A program made the position numbers and the translations under genes. Below, in pieces: positions 1 through 6,608 of a stretch of 7,438 nucleotides of DNA. This stretch comes from Lawsonibacter sp. (GTDB lineage Bacteria; Bacillota; Clostridia; Oscillospirales; Oscillospiraceae). The DNA lies in the NCBI GenBank assembly GCA_022798155.1, contig JAAWLY010000108.1, positions 1 to 7,438 on the forward strand, given 5' to 3'. The notes beneath the pieces were generated by a model. It ran no database searches. It was not told the DNA's origin and saw only the letters and a list, made by a program, of their open reading frames with translations. How positions within the stretch are numbered: position 1 is the first letter of the stretch; each line of letters starts with the position of its first letter.

Positions 1-2172
1 GAGGTGCTGGAGCAGCCCATCACCCAGACCCTGGAGATCAACTACATGCCCTACGCCATGTCGGTGATTATCTCCCGGGCCATCCCGGAGATCGACGGCT
101 TTAAGCCCTCCCACCGCAAGCTGCTGTACACCATGTACACCATGAAGCTGCTGGGGGGCGGACGGACCAAGTCGGCCAACATCGTGGGCCAGACCATGAA
201 GCTCAACCCCCACGGCGACGCCGCCATCTACGACACCATGGTCCGCCTCTCCCGGGGCTACGGAGCTTTGCTCCACCCCCTGGTGGATTCCAAGGGCAAC
301 TTCGGCAAGGTGTACTCCCGGGACATGGCCTGGGCGGCCAGCCGCTACACCGAGGCCCGGCTGGACCCCATCTGCAACGAGCTGTTTCGGGATATCGACC
401 AGGACACAGTGGACTTTGTGGATAACTACGACGGCAAGATGAAGGAGCCCACCCTGCTGCCCACCACCTTTCCCAACGTGCTGGTCAGCGCCAACAAGGG
501 CATCGCTGTGGGCATGGCCAGCGATTTGTGCGGCTTTAACCTGGGGGAGGTGTGCGACACCACCATCGCCTTTTTGAAGGACCCGGACCACGACATTATG
601 TCTACCCTAAAGGCCCCCGATCTGCCCACCGGCGGCGAGCTGCTCTACGACGCGGCTGCCCTGGCGGACATCTACCGCACCGGCCGGGGCTCCTTCAAGG
701 TGCGCTCCCGGTGGCGCTACGTGAAGGAGGAAAACCTGATCGAGGTGTATGAGATTCCCTACTCCACCACCTCCGAGGCCATTTTGGACAAGGTGACCGA
801 GCTGATCAAGCTGGGCAAGCTGAAGGAAATCGCCGACATGCGGGACGAGACCGACCTGTCCGGTTTGAAGCTGACCATCGACCTGAAGCGGGGCACCGAT
901 CCGGAAAAGCTGATGGCCAAGCTGTTCAAAATGACCCCTCTGATGGACAGCCAGTCCTGCAACTTCAACATCCTCATCGCCGGCTTCCCCAAGGTACTGG
1001 GGGTGCGGGAAATCCTGGAGGAGTGGACCGCCTGGCGGATGGAATCGGTGCGCCGGCGGGTGTACTTCTCCATGAGCAAGAAGAAGGAGAAGCTGCATCT
1101 GCTCAAGGGCCTGCGGCGGATTTTGCTGGATATCGACCGGGCCATCCAGATTATCCGGGACACCGAGGAGGACGCCGAGGTCATCCCCAATCTGATGATC
1201 GGTTTTGGCATCGACCAGGTCCAGGCGGAGTATGTGGCTGACATCCGGCTGCGCAATATCAACAAAGAGTACATCCTCAAGCGGACCCAAGAGGTAGACG
1301 CGCTGGAAGATGAGATCGCCGACCTGGAGGACATTGTCAACTCCCCCAAACGGGTCCAGAAGATCATTGTGGACGAGCTGACCGAGGTAAAGAAGAAGTA
1401 TGCCGTTCCCCGGCGGACCCAGATTGTCTACGACCACATGGACGAGCCCGTCATGGCGGTGGAGGATGAAACCCCGGACTACCCCGTCCACCTGTTCTTT
1501 TCCCGGGAGGGCTATCTGAAAAAGATTACCCCCCAGTCCCTGCGCATGGCCAGCGAGCAGAAGTACAAGGAGGGGGACGGCCCCTATCTGCAATGGGAGG
1601 CCACGAATAAGGACGAGCTGCTGGTGTTCACTGACAAGCAGCAGTGCTACAAGACCCGCCTTTCTGACTTTGACGACACCAAGGCCAGCACCCTGGGGGA
1701 CTACCTGCCCTCTAAGCTGGCCATGGACCCGGAGGAAAAGGCCGTCTGGGCCTGCATCTCTGGGGACTACTCGGGCCATGTGCTGTTTTTCTTTGAAAAC
1801 GGCAAGGCCGCCCGGGTGGAGCTGAGTGCCTATCAAACCCAGACCCGCCGAAAGAAGCTCACCGGGGCCTACTCGGACAAATCCCCCCTGGTCACCGCTT
1901 TTTTGCTGAAAGAGGACTTCGAGGCGGCGGTGATTTCCACCGAAGGCCGATGCCTGGTGTTCCACACCGCCAGCCTCACCCCCAAGACCACCCGGAACAC
2001 CCAGGGGGTCAACGTGATGACCCTAAAGCCCAAGTACAAGGTGGAGAAGGTCCTGCCCTTGGACCGCACCCACATCCAAAACGCCGCCCGCTACCGGGCC
2101 CGCTCCCTGCCCGTCGCCGGCGCCCTGCTCAAGGAGGAGGACCGGGGGGAGGAGCAGATGACGTTGCTGTAA
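1..2172 (+). CDS. parC: Type IIA DNA topoisomerase subunit A, ParC-like (5' partial)
   Basis: This is the DNA-cleaving subunit of a gyrase/topoisomerase IV type enzyme, which passes one duplex through a transient break in another and works with an ATPase B subunit not in this window. The frame is open to base 1. The GTG at 4 is only the first possible start, and relatives carry a few more residues before the MPYAMSV segment, so the true start is probably upstream. Numbering from that GTG: the winged-helix domain has FKPSHRKLL (33-41), NPHGDAAIYD (68-77), the catalytic AASRYTE with Arg114-Tyr115, and the DNA-bending isoleucine in GIAVGM (Ile167). The tower and coiled coil follow, then a beta-pinwheel C-terminal domain from about residue 490. 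At about 722 residues it is shorter than typical GyrA (800 or more). A canonical GyrA box (QRRGGKG-like) is missing after GYLKK (503-507), which favours a topoisomerase IV type role. Family certain; ParC rather than GyrA is inference. Confidence 0.93.
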   Translation, partial: EVLEQPITQTLEINYMPYAMSVIISRAIPEIDGFKPSHRKLLYTMYTMKLLGGGRTKSANIVGQTMKLNPHGDAAIYDTMVRLSRGYGALLHPLVDSKGNFGKVYSRDMAWAASRYTEARLDPICNELFRDIDQDTVDFVDNYDGKMKEPTLLPTTFPNVLVSANKGIAVGMASDLCGFNLGEVCDTTIAFLKDPDHDIMSTLKAPDLPTGGELLYDAAALADIYRTGRGSFKVRSRWRYVKEENLIEVYEIPYSTTSEAILDKVTELIKLGKLKEIADMRDETDLSGLKLTIDLKRGTDPEKLMAKLFKMTPLMDSQSCNFNILIAGFPKVLGVREILEEWTAWRMESVRRRVYFSMSKKKEKLHLLKGLRRILLDIDRAIQIIRDTEEDAEVIPNLMIGFGIDQVQAEYVADIRLRNINKEYILKRTQEVDALEDEIADLEDIVNSPKRVQKIIVDELTEVKKKYAVPRRTQIVYDHMDEPVMAVEDETPDYPVHLFFSREGYLKKITPQSLRMASEQKYKEGDGPYLQWEATNKDELLVFTDKQQCYKTRLSDFDDTKASTLGDYLPSKLAMDPEEKAVWACISGDYSGHVLFFFENGKAARVELSAYQTQTRRKKLTGAYSDKSPLVTAFLLKEDFEAAVISTEGRCLVFHTASLTPKTTRNTQGVNVMTLKPKYKVEKVLPLDRTHIQNAARYRARSLPVAGALLKEEDRGEEQMTLL

Positions 2173-2211
2173 CGAAACCGGCGCTGCATTACGAAATTCA
2201 GGAGGACCCAT

Positions 2212-3084
2212 ATGACCCCAACTTCCCTCTCCCGCATAGCGCGGGACTACCTCTGGATTGTGTTGGGTTCGATCCTCTACTCAGTCAGCTTTGACTGGTT
2301 CTATGTTCCCAACCAGATCGGCTTTGGCGGGCTTACCGCCCTGGGCATGATTGCCAACCACATCTCTCCCGCCGTCCCCATCGGCACGGTGGTGCTGGTA
2401 CTGAACATCCCTATTTTTATCCTGGGTTGGAAGTTTCTGGGCGGGCACACCCTGGTGTCCTCCCTCTTCGCCATGGCGGCAACCTCGGTGCTGGTGGACC
2501 TGATCGCCGCCGTCTGCACCTTCCCCTCTATGGACCCCATGCTGGCCGCCATCTTCGGCGGAGTTTCCCTGGGAGCCTCTCTGGGCATGATCTTCTCCAA
2601 GGGGGCCACCACCGGGGGCACCGACCTGATCGCCCGGCTGCTCAAGCTGCCCTTGGCCTGGCTGCCTGTGGGCAAGCTGCTGATGGCGGTGGACCTTCTT
2701 ATGCTGCTGGCCGTCTCCATCGCTTTTCGCAGCATGAACAGCGCTATGTACGGCATCATCTCCCTGTATATCTCCACCCTGGTGATGGACGGCGTGCTCT
2801 ACGGCCTGGACCAGTCCAAGGTGGCCTACATTGTCACCTCCAACCCAAGGCCCATCACCGAGGAGATTGACAGACAGCTGGAGCGGGGGGTGACCTACCT
2901 CCACGGGGAGGGCAGCTTTTCAGGGGAGCAGAAGCTGGTACTCATGTGCGCCTTTAAGCAGAAACAGATCGTCCCCCTGAAAGCCCTGGTCCACGAGCTG
3001 GACCCCAATGCCTTCCTAATCGTCTGTGACGCCCACGAGGTGTTGGGCCAGGGCTTTAGAAGATATCGAAAGAACGATCTGTAA
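2212..3084 (+). CDS. YitT family membrane protein (DUF161 + DUF2179)
   Basis: This is a 290-residue integral membrane protein of the YitT family, which is widespread in Firmicutes and has no firmly established transport substrate. About six hydrophobic segments are visible (roughly 13-32, 55-74, 78-102, 110-129, 154-172 and 176-198). Two glycine-rich family motifs occur, GFGG at 37-40 and TTGGTD at 133-138, consistent with the duplicated DUF161 unit. The C-terminal part, about 203-283, is a soluble DUF2179 domain (VAYIVTSN start, LDPNAFLIVCD near the end), probably cytoplasmic and possibly ligand-binding. Length is normal for the family. The start ATG has a perfect AGGAGG at 2200-2205 with 6 bases between. 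It begins 39 bases after the topoisomerase stop and may share its transcript, though nothing suggests a functional link. Confidence 0.95.
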   Translation: MTPTSLSRIARDYLWIVLGSILYSVSFDWFYVPNQIGFGGLTALGMIANHISPAVPIGTVVLVLNIPIFILGWKFLGGHTLVSSLFAMAATSVLVDLIAAVCTFPSMDPMLAAIFGGVSLGASLGMIFSKGATTGGTDLIARLLKLPLAWLPVGKLLMAVDLLMLLAVSIAFRSMNSAMYGIISLYISTLVMDGVLYGLDQSKVAYIVTSNPRPITEEIDRQLERGVTYLHGEGSFSGEQKLVLMCAFKQKQIVPLKALVHELDPNAFLIVCDAHEVLGQGFRRYRKNDL

Positions 3085-3089
3085 AAAGA

Positions 3090-3132
3090 CTCCATCCGTC
3101 AGCGCTTTAGCCGCCCCTCTCCGCAGGGGAGG
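3090..3132. repeat. Possible remnant of an intergenic palindromic repeat
   Basis: The 71-base gap between the YitT and LUD genes holds a short stem-loop, CCCCT (3114-3118) pairing with AGGGG (3125-3129), after a CCATCCGTCAGCGCT-like stretch. No T-run follows, so it is not an intrinsic terminator. The pattern, a CCGTCAGC-type lead followed by a CCCCT...AGGGG hairpin, resembles short dispersed repeats I recall from gut Clostridia intergenic regions, but one copy cannot prove this. Confidence 0.3.
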
Positions 3133-3140
3133 ACAACAAA

Positions 3141-3147
3141 AAAGGAG
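3141..3147 (+). promoter_or_regulatory. Ribosome binding site that fixes the LUD gene start
   Basis: AAAGGAG lies 8 bases before the ATG at 3156. An in-frame GTG at 3147 overlaps this site and has no Shine-Dalgarno of its own, so the ATG is the likely start and the GTG would add a spurious three residues. Confidence 0.85.
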
Positions 3148-3155
3148 TGTTTTCT

Positions 3156-3746
3156 ATGACAGACTGGACCAAGTTGACCAAAAATCTGGAAGCGCGGGGC
3201 TTTACCCCCAAGGTCTTTGCCGCCAAGGAGGAGGCGGTCGGCTATCTGGACAGCCAGATTGACGGCGTCAGCGTCTCCTTCGGCGGCTCTATGACGGTGC
3301 AGGAGATGGGGCTCTATCCCCGGCTGGCCGCCCATAACCAGGCGCTGTGGCACTGGAACAAAGACGCTTTGACAGATGCCGCTGCCACTGACGTGTACAT
3401 CTGTTCCGTCAACGGCCTGGCCGAGACGGGGGAGCTGATTAACATCGACGGCGTGGGCAACCGGGTGGCCTCCACCATCTTCGGCCACAAGCGGGTCTAT
3501 TTTGTGGTGGGCCGGAACAAGATTGCCCCCGACTACGACGCCGCCCTGTGGCGGGCCCGGAACATCGCCGCCCCCAAAAATTGCCAGCGGCTGGGCCTCA
3601 AGACCCCCTGCGCCGTCAAGGCCGACAAGTGCTACAACTGCTCCAGCCCCCAACGCAGCTGTCGGGCGCTGGTGGTGCTGTGGGAGAAACCCCGGAATGT
3701 AGAGACCATGGAAGTGATCCTTGTGGATGAGGAGCTGGGCTACTGA
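3156..3746 (+). CDS. LUD-domain protein (LutC-like, DUF162) with C-terminal Cys cluster
   Basis: This 196-residue protein is essentially one LUD domain, the fold of LutC, which takes part in lactate oxidation with the iron-sulfur proteins LutA and LutB. No lutA or lutB is present here, so the actual role is open. Family features in order: a glycine-rich SFGGSMTVQEMGL stretch near 42-54, SVNGLAETGEL at 84-94, NIDGVGNRV at 96-104, then GHKRVYFVVGRNKI. The C-terminal part carries five cysteines (143, 152, 159, 162, 169; spacing CX8CX6CX2CX6C) in a PCAVKADKCYNCSSPQRSC context. This could bind a metal or an Fe-S cluster; that is inference from spacing. The protein appears soluble and cytoplasmic. 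Its stop codon overlaps the next start by one base (TGATG), implying translational coupling with the lipoprotein gene. Confidence 0.92.
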   Translation: MTDWTKLTKNLEARGFTPKVFAAKEEAVGYLDSQIDGVSVSFGGSMTVQEMGLYPRLAAHNQALWHWNKDALTDAAATDVYICSVNGLAETGELINIDGVGNRVASTIFGHKRVYFVVGRNKIAPDYDAALWRARNIAAPKNCQRLGLKTPCAVKADKCYNCSSPQRSCRALVVLWEKPRNVETMEVILVDEELGY

Positions 3747-4831
3747 TGGCGATTTGCGGGCGGCGGTCTCTGCTGGCCGCCATGCTGGCCCTGTCGCTGG
3801 TACTGACGGGCTGCTCCGCCCTGCTGGAGCGGGACTACTCCTCCGTCACTCCCCATAACGCCGCCCCCACCACCGAGGGGGACCCCTCCATCCTCCGGGC
3901 TGACAGCTATCAGGAGCTGGTCAACGCCCTGATCTATTTTATCAGCGGCGGGATGGAGGAGGGAAACGTCCGGCTGTATACCGACGCGGAAAATGTGGAG
4001 CCTTTCCTGTCTGATGCCTGTCTGGAGGTGGTGCAGGAGGACCCCTTGGGTGCTTACTGCGTGGAGTTTATCAAATACACCGTGGACCCGGTGGTAACTT
4101 ACTCTGAGGCCCATCTGAGTATCACCTACCGCCGCACCCGGGAGCAGGTGGCCGCGATTGTCCAGGCCACCGGTACAGCCGCCATCCGCAGCGAGCTGGG
4201 GACCGCCCTCACCAGCTTTGCCCCGGAGCGCACCTTGCGCATCAGCTATTTTGAGGAGGACGAGGCCTTTATCCAGGATCTGGCCCGTCAGGCCTATTAC
4301 GACGCCCCGGCCTGTGCCCTGGGGATGCCGGAGGTGGCTGTGTCCATCTACCCCAACAGCGGCCGGCAGCGCATTGTGGAAATTTTGCTGACCTACCCCC
4401 TGGAACCCGACCAGCTGGAGGCGCGGCGGCAGGAACTGTCCCAGGGCCTGGAGGAGCTGGCCCTGGAGCTGACGGGGTTGTCCGGACAGTTTCAGGCGCA
4501 GTCCGCCGCCCGGGAGCTGATGATGGGGCGGAGCTTTGACCCCCAGGGAGGGAATACCGCCTACGATCTCTTTCACGACGGGCGGGCCGACAGCGAGGGG
4601 CTTGCCCTGGCCTATGCCGCAGTGTGTCAGCAGGTGGGGCTGTCCTGCCAGGTGGCCAGGGGAGAGCTGGCGGGGGAGCCTCATTTCTGGAACGTGGTGC
4701 AGACGGAGGCCGGCTGGCGGCACCTGGATCTGTCCGAAGAGGCGGAGGAGGGCGTTTCGCTGTATACCGACGCCGAGCTGCTGGAGCTGGGCCGCTTCTG
4801 GGAGGAAGGGACCCTGCCCGCCTGCGGCTAG
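3746..4831 (+). CDS. Lipoprotein with transglutaminase-like domain, catalytic Cys replaced by Ser
   Basis: The 361-residue product starts with a lipoprotein signal peptide: Arg6-Arg7, a hydrophobic stretch, and lipobox LTGC with the lipidated cysteine at 23, so it should be anchored on the outer face of the membrane. Residues about 50-250 form a domain I do not recognise. Residues about 270-345 match the transglutaminase-like core: a DGRADSEGLALAYAAVCQQ helix, then GEPHFWNVV with His313, then WRHLDLS with Asp328. In active relatives the helix begins AxCxGYA or similar; here the aligned position is Ser283. His and Asp of the triad remain, so the protein may be a non-catalytic binder or use serine. 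The start gives a complete signal peptide; the GAGGAG at 3729-3734 is 11 bases away, and translation is probably coupled to the LUD gene. A start at Met13 would destroy the signal peptide. Confidence 0.82.
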   Translation: MAICGRRSLLAAMLALSLVLTGCSALLERDYSSVTPHNAAPTTEGDPSILRADSYQELVNALIYFISGGMEEGNVRLYTDAENVEPFLSDACLEVVQEDPLGAYCVEFIKYTVDPVVTYSEAHLSITYRRTREQVAAIVQATGTAAIRSELGTALTSFAPERTLRISYFEEDEAFIQDLARQAYYDAPACALGMPEVAVSIYPNSGRQRIVEILLTYPLEPDQLEARRQELSQGLEELALELTGLSGQFQAQSAARELMMGRSFDPQGGNTAYDLFHDGRADSEGLALAYAAVCQQVGLSCQVARGELAGEPHFWNVVQTEAGWRHLDLSEEAEEGVSLYTDAELLELGRFWEEGTLPACG

Positions 4832-5195
4832 GGCTCGTTTGAAAAATGCCAAAACGCCCATACGACGGGGCTCTCGACCCCCTGCTTCTCCAATTTTTCT
4901 TGCAATACATCCAGTATTCCTGCGAAAAATTGTGTTTGCCTGACGGCGAAATCCCTCGTTTGTTGAGCATGTTTCCATATTTCAAACAGCGCCTAGATTG
5001 CCAATTTTTGGACGGATTTCGTCTCCGGCCGCAGCCGGACAGACGAAAAAACCAGCGGAAATAATTTGGATAATCGGCCAAAATCCCCGCGGCGGAGAAT
5101 CTTTTTCAGGTCTCCTCCGCGCCGTGCTTTGCCTTCGGGCGGGCGGCGTCCCCCCTTTTTCAGCGGGAGTAATTCTTACCATTGTGTTACAGCCC
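4832..5195. other. Gene-free AT-richer intergenic stretch, possible dispersed element
   Basis: About 360 bases lie between the lipoprotein stop and the next promoter. By my count 4841-5080 is about 48% G+C, clearly lower than the surrounding genes. It contains homopolymer-rich runs, a long hairpin at 5017-5048, a weaker stem (5088-5098 with 5111-5121, one mismatch, 12-base loop), and a GCC-TTCG-GGC tetraloop hairpin near 5131-5140. Several frames are open on both strands, but none has a convincing ribosome binding site. The composition shift and structure suggest an intergenic repeat or an untranslated RNA element rather than a gene. No classical terminator for the lipoprotein gene is evident. 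Confidence 0.5.
5017..5048. repeat. Long imperfect palindrome (13 bp stem, 4-base loop)
   Basis: TTTCGTCT (5017-5024) pairs fully with AGACGAAA (5041-5048), and inside it CCGGC (5025-5029) pairs with GCCGG (5034-5038) around a CGCA loop, leaving only a 2-base bulge (AC, 5039-5040). On neither strand does a T-run follow the stem, so it does not fit an intrinsic terminator. It could be a palindromic repeat core, an mRNA 3'-end stabiliser, or part of a structured RNA. Confidence 0.7.
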
Positions 5196-5224
5196 TTGTC
5201 AGTGCAGAAAATTTTAGATATAAT
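5196..5224 (+). promoter_or_regulatory. Sigma-A type promoter for the SLH protein gene
   Basis: TTGTCA (5196-5201) and a perfect TATAAT (5219-5224) are separated by 17 bases. Transcription would begin near 5231, giving a leader of about 35 bases before the ATG at 5266. Too short for a riboswitch. Confidence 0.85.
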
Positions 5225-5251
5225 CAATATGAGAATTCTCAGCCCCTTCAG

Positions 5252-5258
5252 AAAGGAG
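5252..5258 (+). promoter_or_regulatory. Ribosome binding site that fixes the SLH gene start
   Basis: AAAGGAG sits 7 bases before the ATG at 5266. An in-frame TTG at 5260 lies almost on top of this site and is an unlikely start; the ATG also opens directly onto a basic signal-peptide n-region. Confidence 0.85.
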
Positions 5259-5265
5259 CTTGCTT

Positions 5266-6459
5266 ATGAAACTGTACAGACGAGCTCTGGCTGCCCTGCT
5301 GATTGCTGCGGCCGCCGCCGCATCCTCTCTGACCTGGGGGCTGGCCGCCCCCGAGTCCGATCCCTTTGCCGAGTTCCGGATCGACGCCTCTGGCCGGGAT
5401 GTGGTGGAGCGGGAGATTTCTGTGGATATCTACCGCCGGGAGGGCGAGCAGTTCCAGCTGGACGCCAGCCGTCAGTACTCCTGCAGGCTGAACCGCGTCA
5501 CCCGGGACGCCAGCTTCTTTATCCAGACCAACCAGGATGGCGTGTGGGTGACGGTGGACTATCTCACCGATGTGGATGGCGACGGCACCTTTGAGCTCCT
5601 GGTGGATGACGGGGCGCCTGTTTGGGACGTGATGGACGCCCAGGGCGGCCTGACCCGGCAGCAGGAGGGAGCGGGGGCCGGCCTGGACGAGGGACAGACC
5701 GGTATCCTCTCCTGCGAGTTGCTGCTTGCCCGCAGCCAGCGGGTAAGCCAGGACCGCGCGTCCGGCGGCGCCGCTGCGCTGGACATCAGCCCGAGTGTCC
5801 CGGCCCCCCAGCGCTTCCCCCTGTGTATGGTTCAGCTCCACCACAGCCAGGCTGACGGGGGGCAGGATACGACCCAGACCTATTACCTCCAGCTGTGTGG
5901 AAAGGTGCTTGTCCCCACCGATGTCTCCCCCTCCGACTGGTACTATGACGCGGTGGAGTACGCCCTGGAGCAGGGATATTTTGCCGGCTCGGACGCGGGA
6001 CTGTTTCTTCCGGATGAACAGCTTACCCGGGCCCAGCTGGCCCAGGTGCTGTGGACCATGGACGGCTGCCAGCAGGCCCCGGCGGCCCGGTTCTTTGATG
6101 TGGCCTTCTCAGATTGGTACTATCAGGCTGTGGCCTGGTGTAAAAAAGAGGAAATCATTGCCGGATATACTTCCTACCTCTTCGCGCCCGGCGACTTTTT
6201 AACGCGGGAGCAAATGCTTACGGTCCTCCACCGCTATGCCCAGCGGGCCGGATCCAATATGCGGGCCAGCGTCAATCTGTCCGCCTTCTCCGACTGGGAT
6301 GAGGTTTCCTCCTGGGCCGTGGAGAGTATGCGGTGGGCCCTGACCCACAAACTGATTTCAGATCAGGACGGCGCGCTCTGCCCCGGCCAAAATGTATCCC
6401 GGGCGGAACTGGCCGCTGTTCTGTACGCCTATGAGCTGAACCTGAGCCTGTACCGCTGA
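5266..6459 (+). CDS. Secreted S-layer homology (SLH) domain protein
   Basis: This 397-residue exported protein is probably held on the cell wall by three C-terminal SLH domains, which in other Gram-positives bind pyruvylated secondary wall polymers. The signal peptide runs from MKLYRRA through an alanine-rich core to about WGLA (residue 27). The N-terminal region, about 30-215, is unrecognised; it holds a DVDGDGTFELL segment (102-112) resembling the calcium-binding DxDxDG loops of FG-GAP/VCBS-like repeats. SLH1 (about 219-265) starts DVSPSDWYYDAV and carries LTRAQ; SLH2 (about 278-328) starts FDVAFSDWYYQAV and carries LTREQ; SLH3 (about 341-391) starts FSDWDEVSSWAV and carries VSRAE, the usual TRAE-type motif positions. 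It forms a single-gene unit between its own promoter and a strong terminator. The role of the N-terminal region is unknown; a surface-attached ligand binder is plausible. Confidence 0.93.
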   Translation: MKLYRRALAALLIAAAAAASSLTWGLAAPESDPFAEFRIDASGRDVVEREISVDIYRREGEQFQLDASRQYSCRLNRVTRDASFFIQTNQDGVWVTVDYLTDVDGDGTFELLVDDGAPVWDVMDAQGGLTRQQEGAGAGLDEGQTGILSCELLLARSQRVSQDRASGGAAALDISPSVPAPQRFPLCMVQLHHSQADGGQDTTQTYYLQLCGKVLVPTDVSPSDWYYDAVEYALEQGYFAGSDAGLFLPDEQLTRAQLAQVLWTMDGCQQAPAARFFDVAFSDWYYQAVAWCKKEEIIAGYTSYLFAPGDFLTREQMLTVLHRYAQRAGSNMRASVNLSAFSDWDEVSSWAVESMRWALTHKLISDQDGALCPGQNVSRAELAAVLYAYELNLSLYR

Positions 6460-6469
6460 CCGATTCCCC

Positions 6470-6514
6470 AAACAGCGTCTGACGAGCCGACCGGCCGTCA
6501 GACGCTGTTTTTTT
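6470..6514 (+). terminator. Strong intrinsic terminator after the SLH gene
   Basis: AAACAGCGTCTGACG (6470-6484) pairs perfectly with CGTCAGACGCTGTTT (6496-6510), a 15 bp stem, with a small GCC/GGC stem possible inside the loop. Seven T residues (6508-6514) end it. It starts 10 bases after the SLH stop codon and isolates this gene from the sporulation genes downstream. Confidence 0.95.
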
Positions 6515-6533
6515 CGTCCCGGTTTAATCGCTG

Positions 6534-6561
6534 GAATATTTGTCCAGACTATCCATAGAAT
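6534..6561 (+). promoter_or_regulatory. Candidate sporulation sigma-E promoter
   Basis: GAATATT (6534-6540) fits the Bacillus sigma-E -35 consensus KMATATT at every base, and CATAGAAT (6554-6561) fits the -10 CATACAMT except at the fifth base. The spacer is 13 bases. CATAGAATA (6554-6562) also fits the sigma-K -10 form CATANNNTA. Transcription would begin near 6568, about 40 bases before the DUF2508 start. In Bacillus subtilis bofA is expressed under sigma-E, so position and logic agree; this is a pattern match, not proof. Confidence 0.6.
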
Positions 6562-6608
6562 AGAAGCAGAATCCGGTTGAGCGACAAAATGAAGAGAGGA
6601 GAGCCATT

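Noticed and set aside
607..1965. Long minus-strand open frame (452 codons) opposite the topoisomerase gene
   Set aside because: It lies wholly inside a highly conserved gene on the other strand and has the His/Gly/Leu-rich composition of an antisense artefact.
3740..4978. Long minus-strand open frame (412 codons) opposite the lipoprotein gene
   Set aside because: It mirrors the GC-rich coding strand of a gene with a clear signal peptide and transglutaminase-like motifs; its sequence is low-complexity and rich in Gly, Gln, Leu and Pro, typical of an antisense shadow.
4846..5064. 72-codon + strand frame beginning at an ATG in the intergenic block
   Set aside because: No ribosome binding site precedes it, several other frames are equally open there, and its end runs through the palindrome at 5017-5048. 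It is better explained as an accident within a possible repeat.
5120..5160. Hairpin with a TTCG loop followed by a C-run and five T residues, as a possible terminator
   Set aside because: The outer stem is only CGCCG/CGGCG with a poorly paired middle, and seven bases (mostly C) separate it from the T-run, so it is weak as an intrinsic terminator.
4998..5594. + strand frame crossing from the spacer into the SLH gene
   Set aside because: It starts at a TTG without a ribosome binding site, spans the promoter, and overlaps the SLH gene out of frame.
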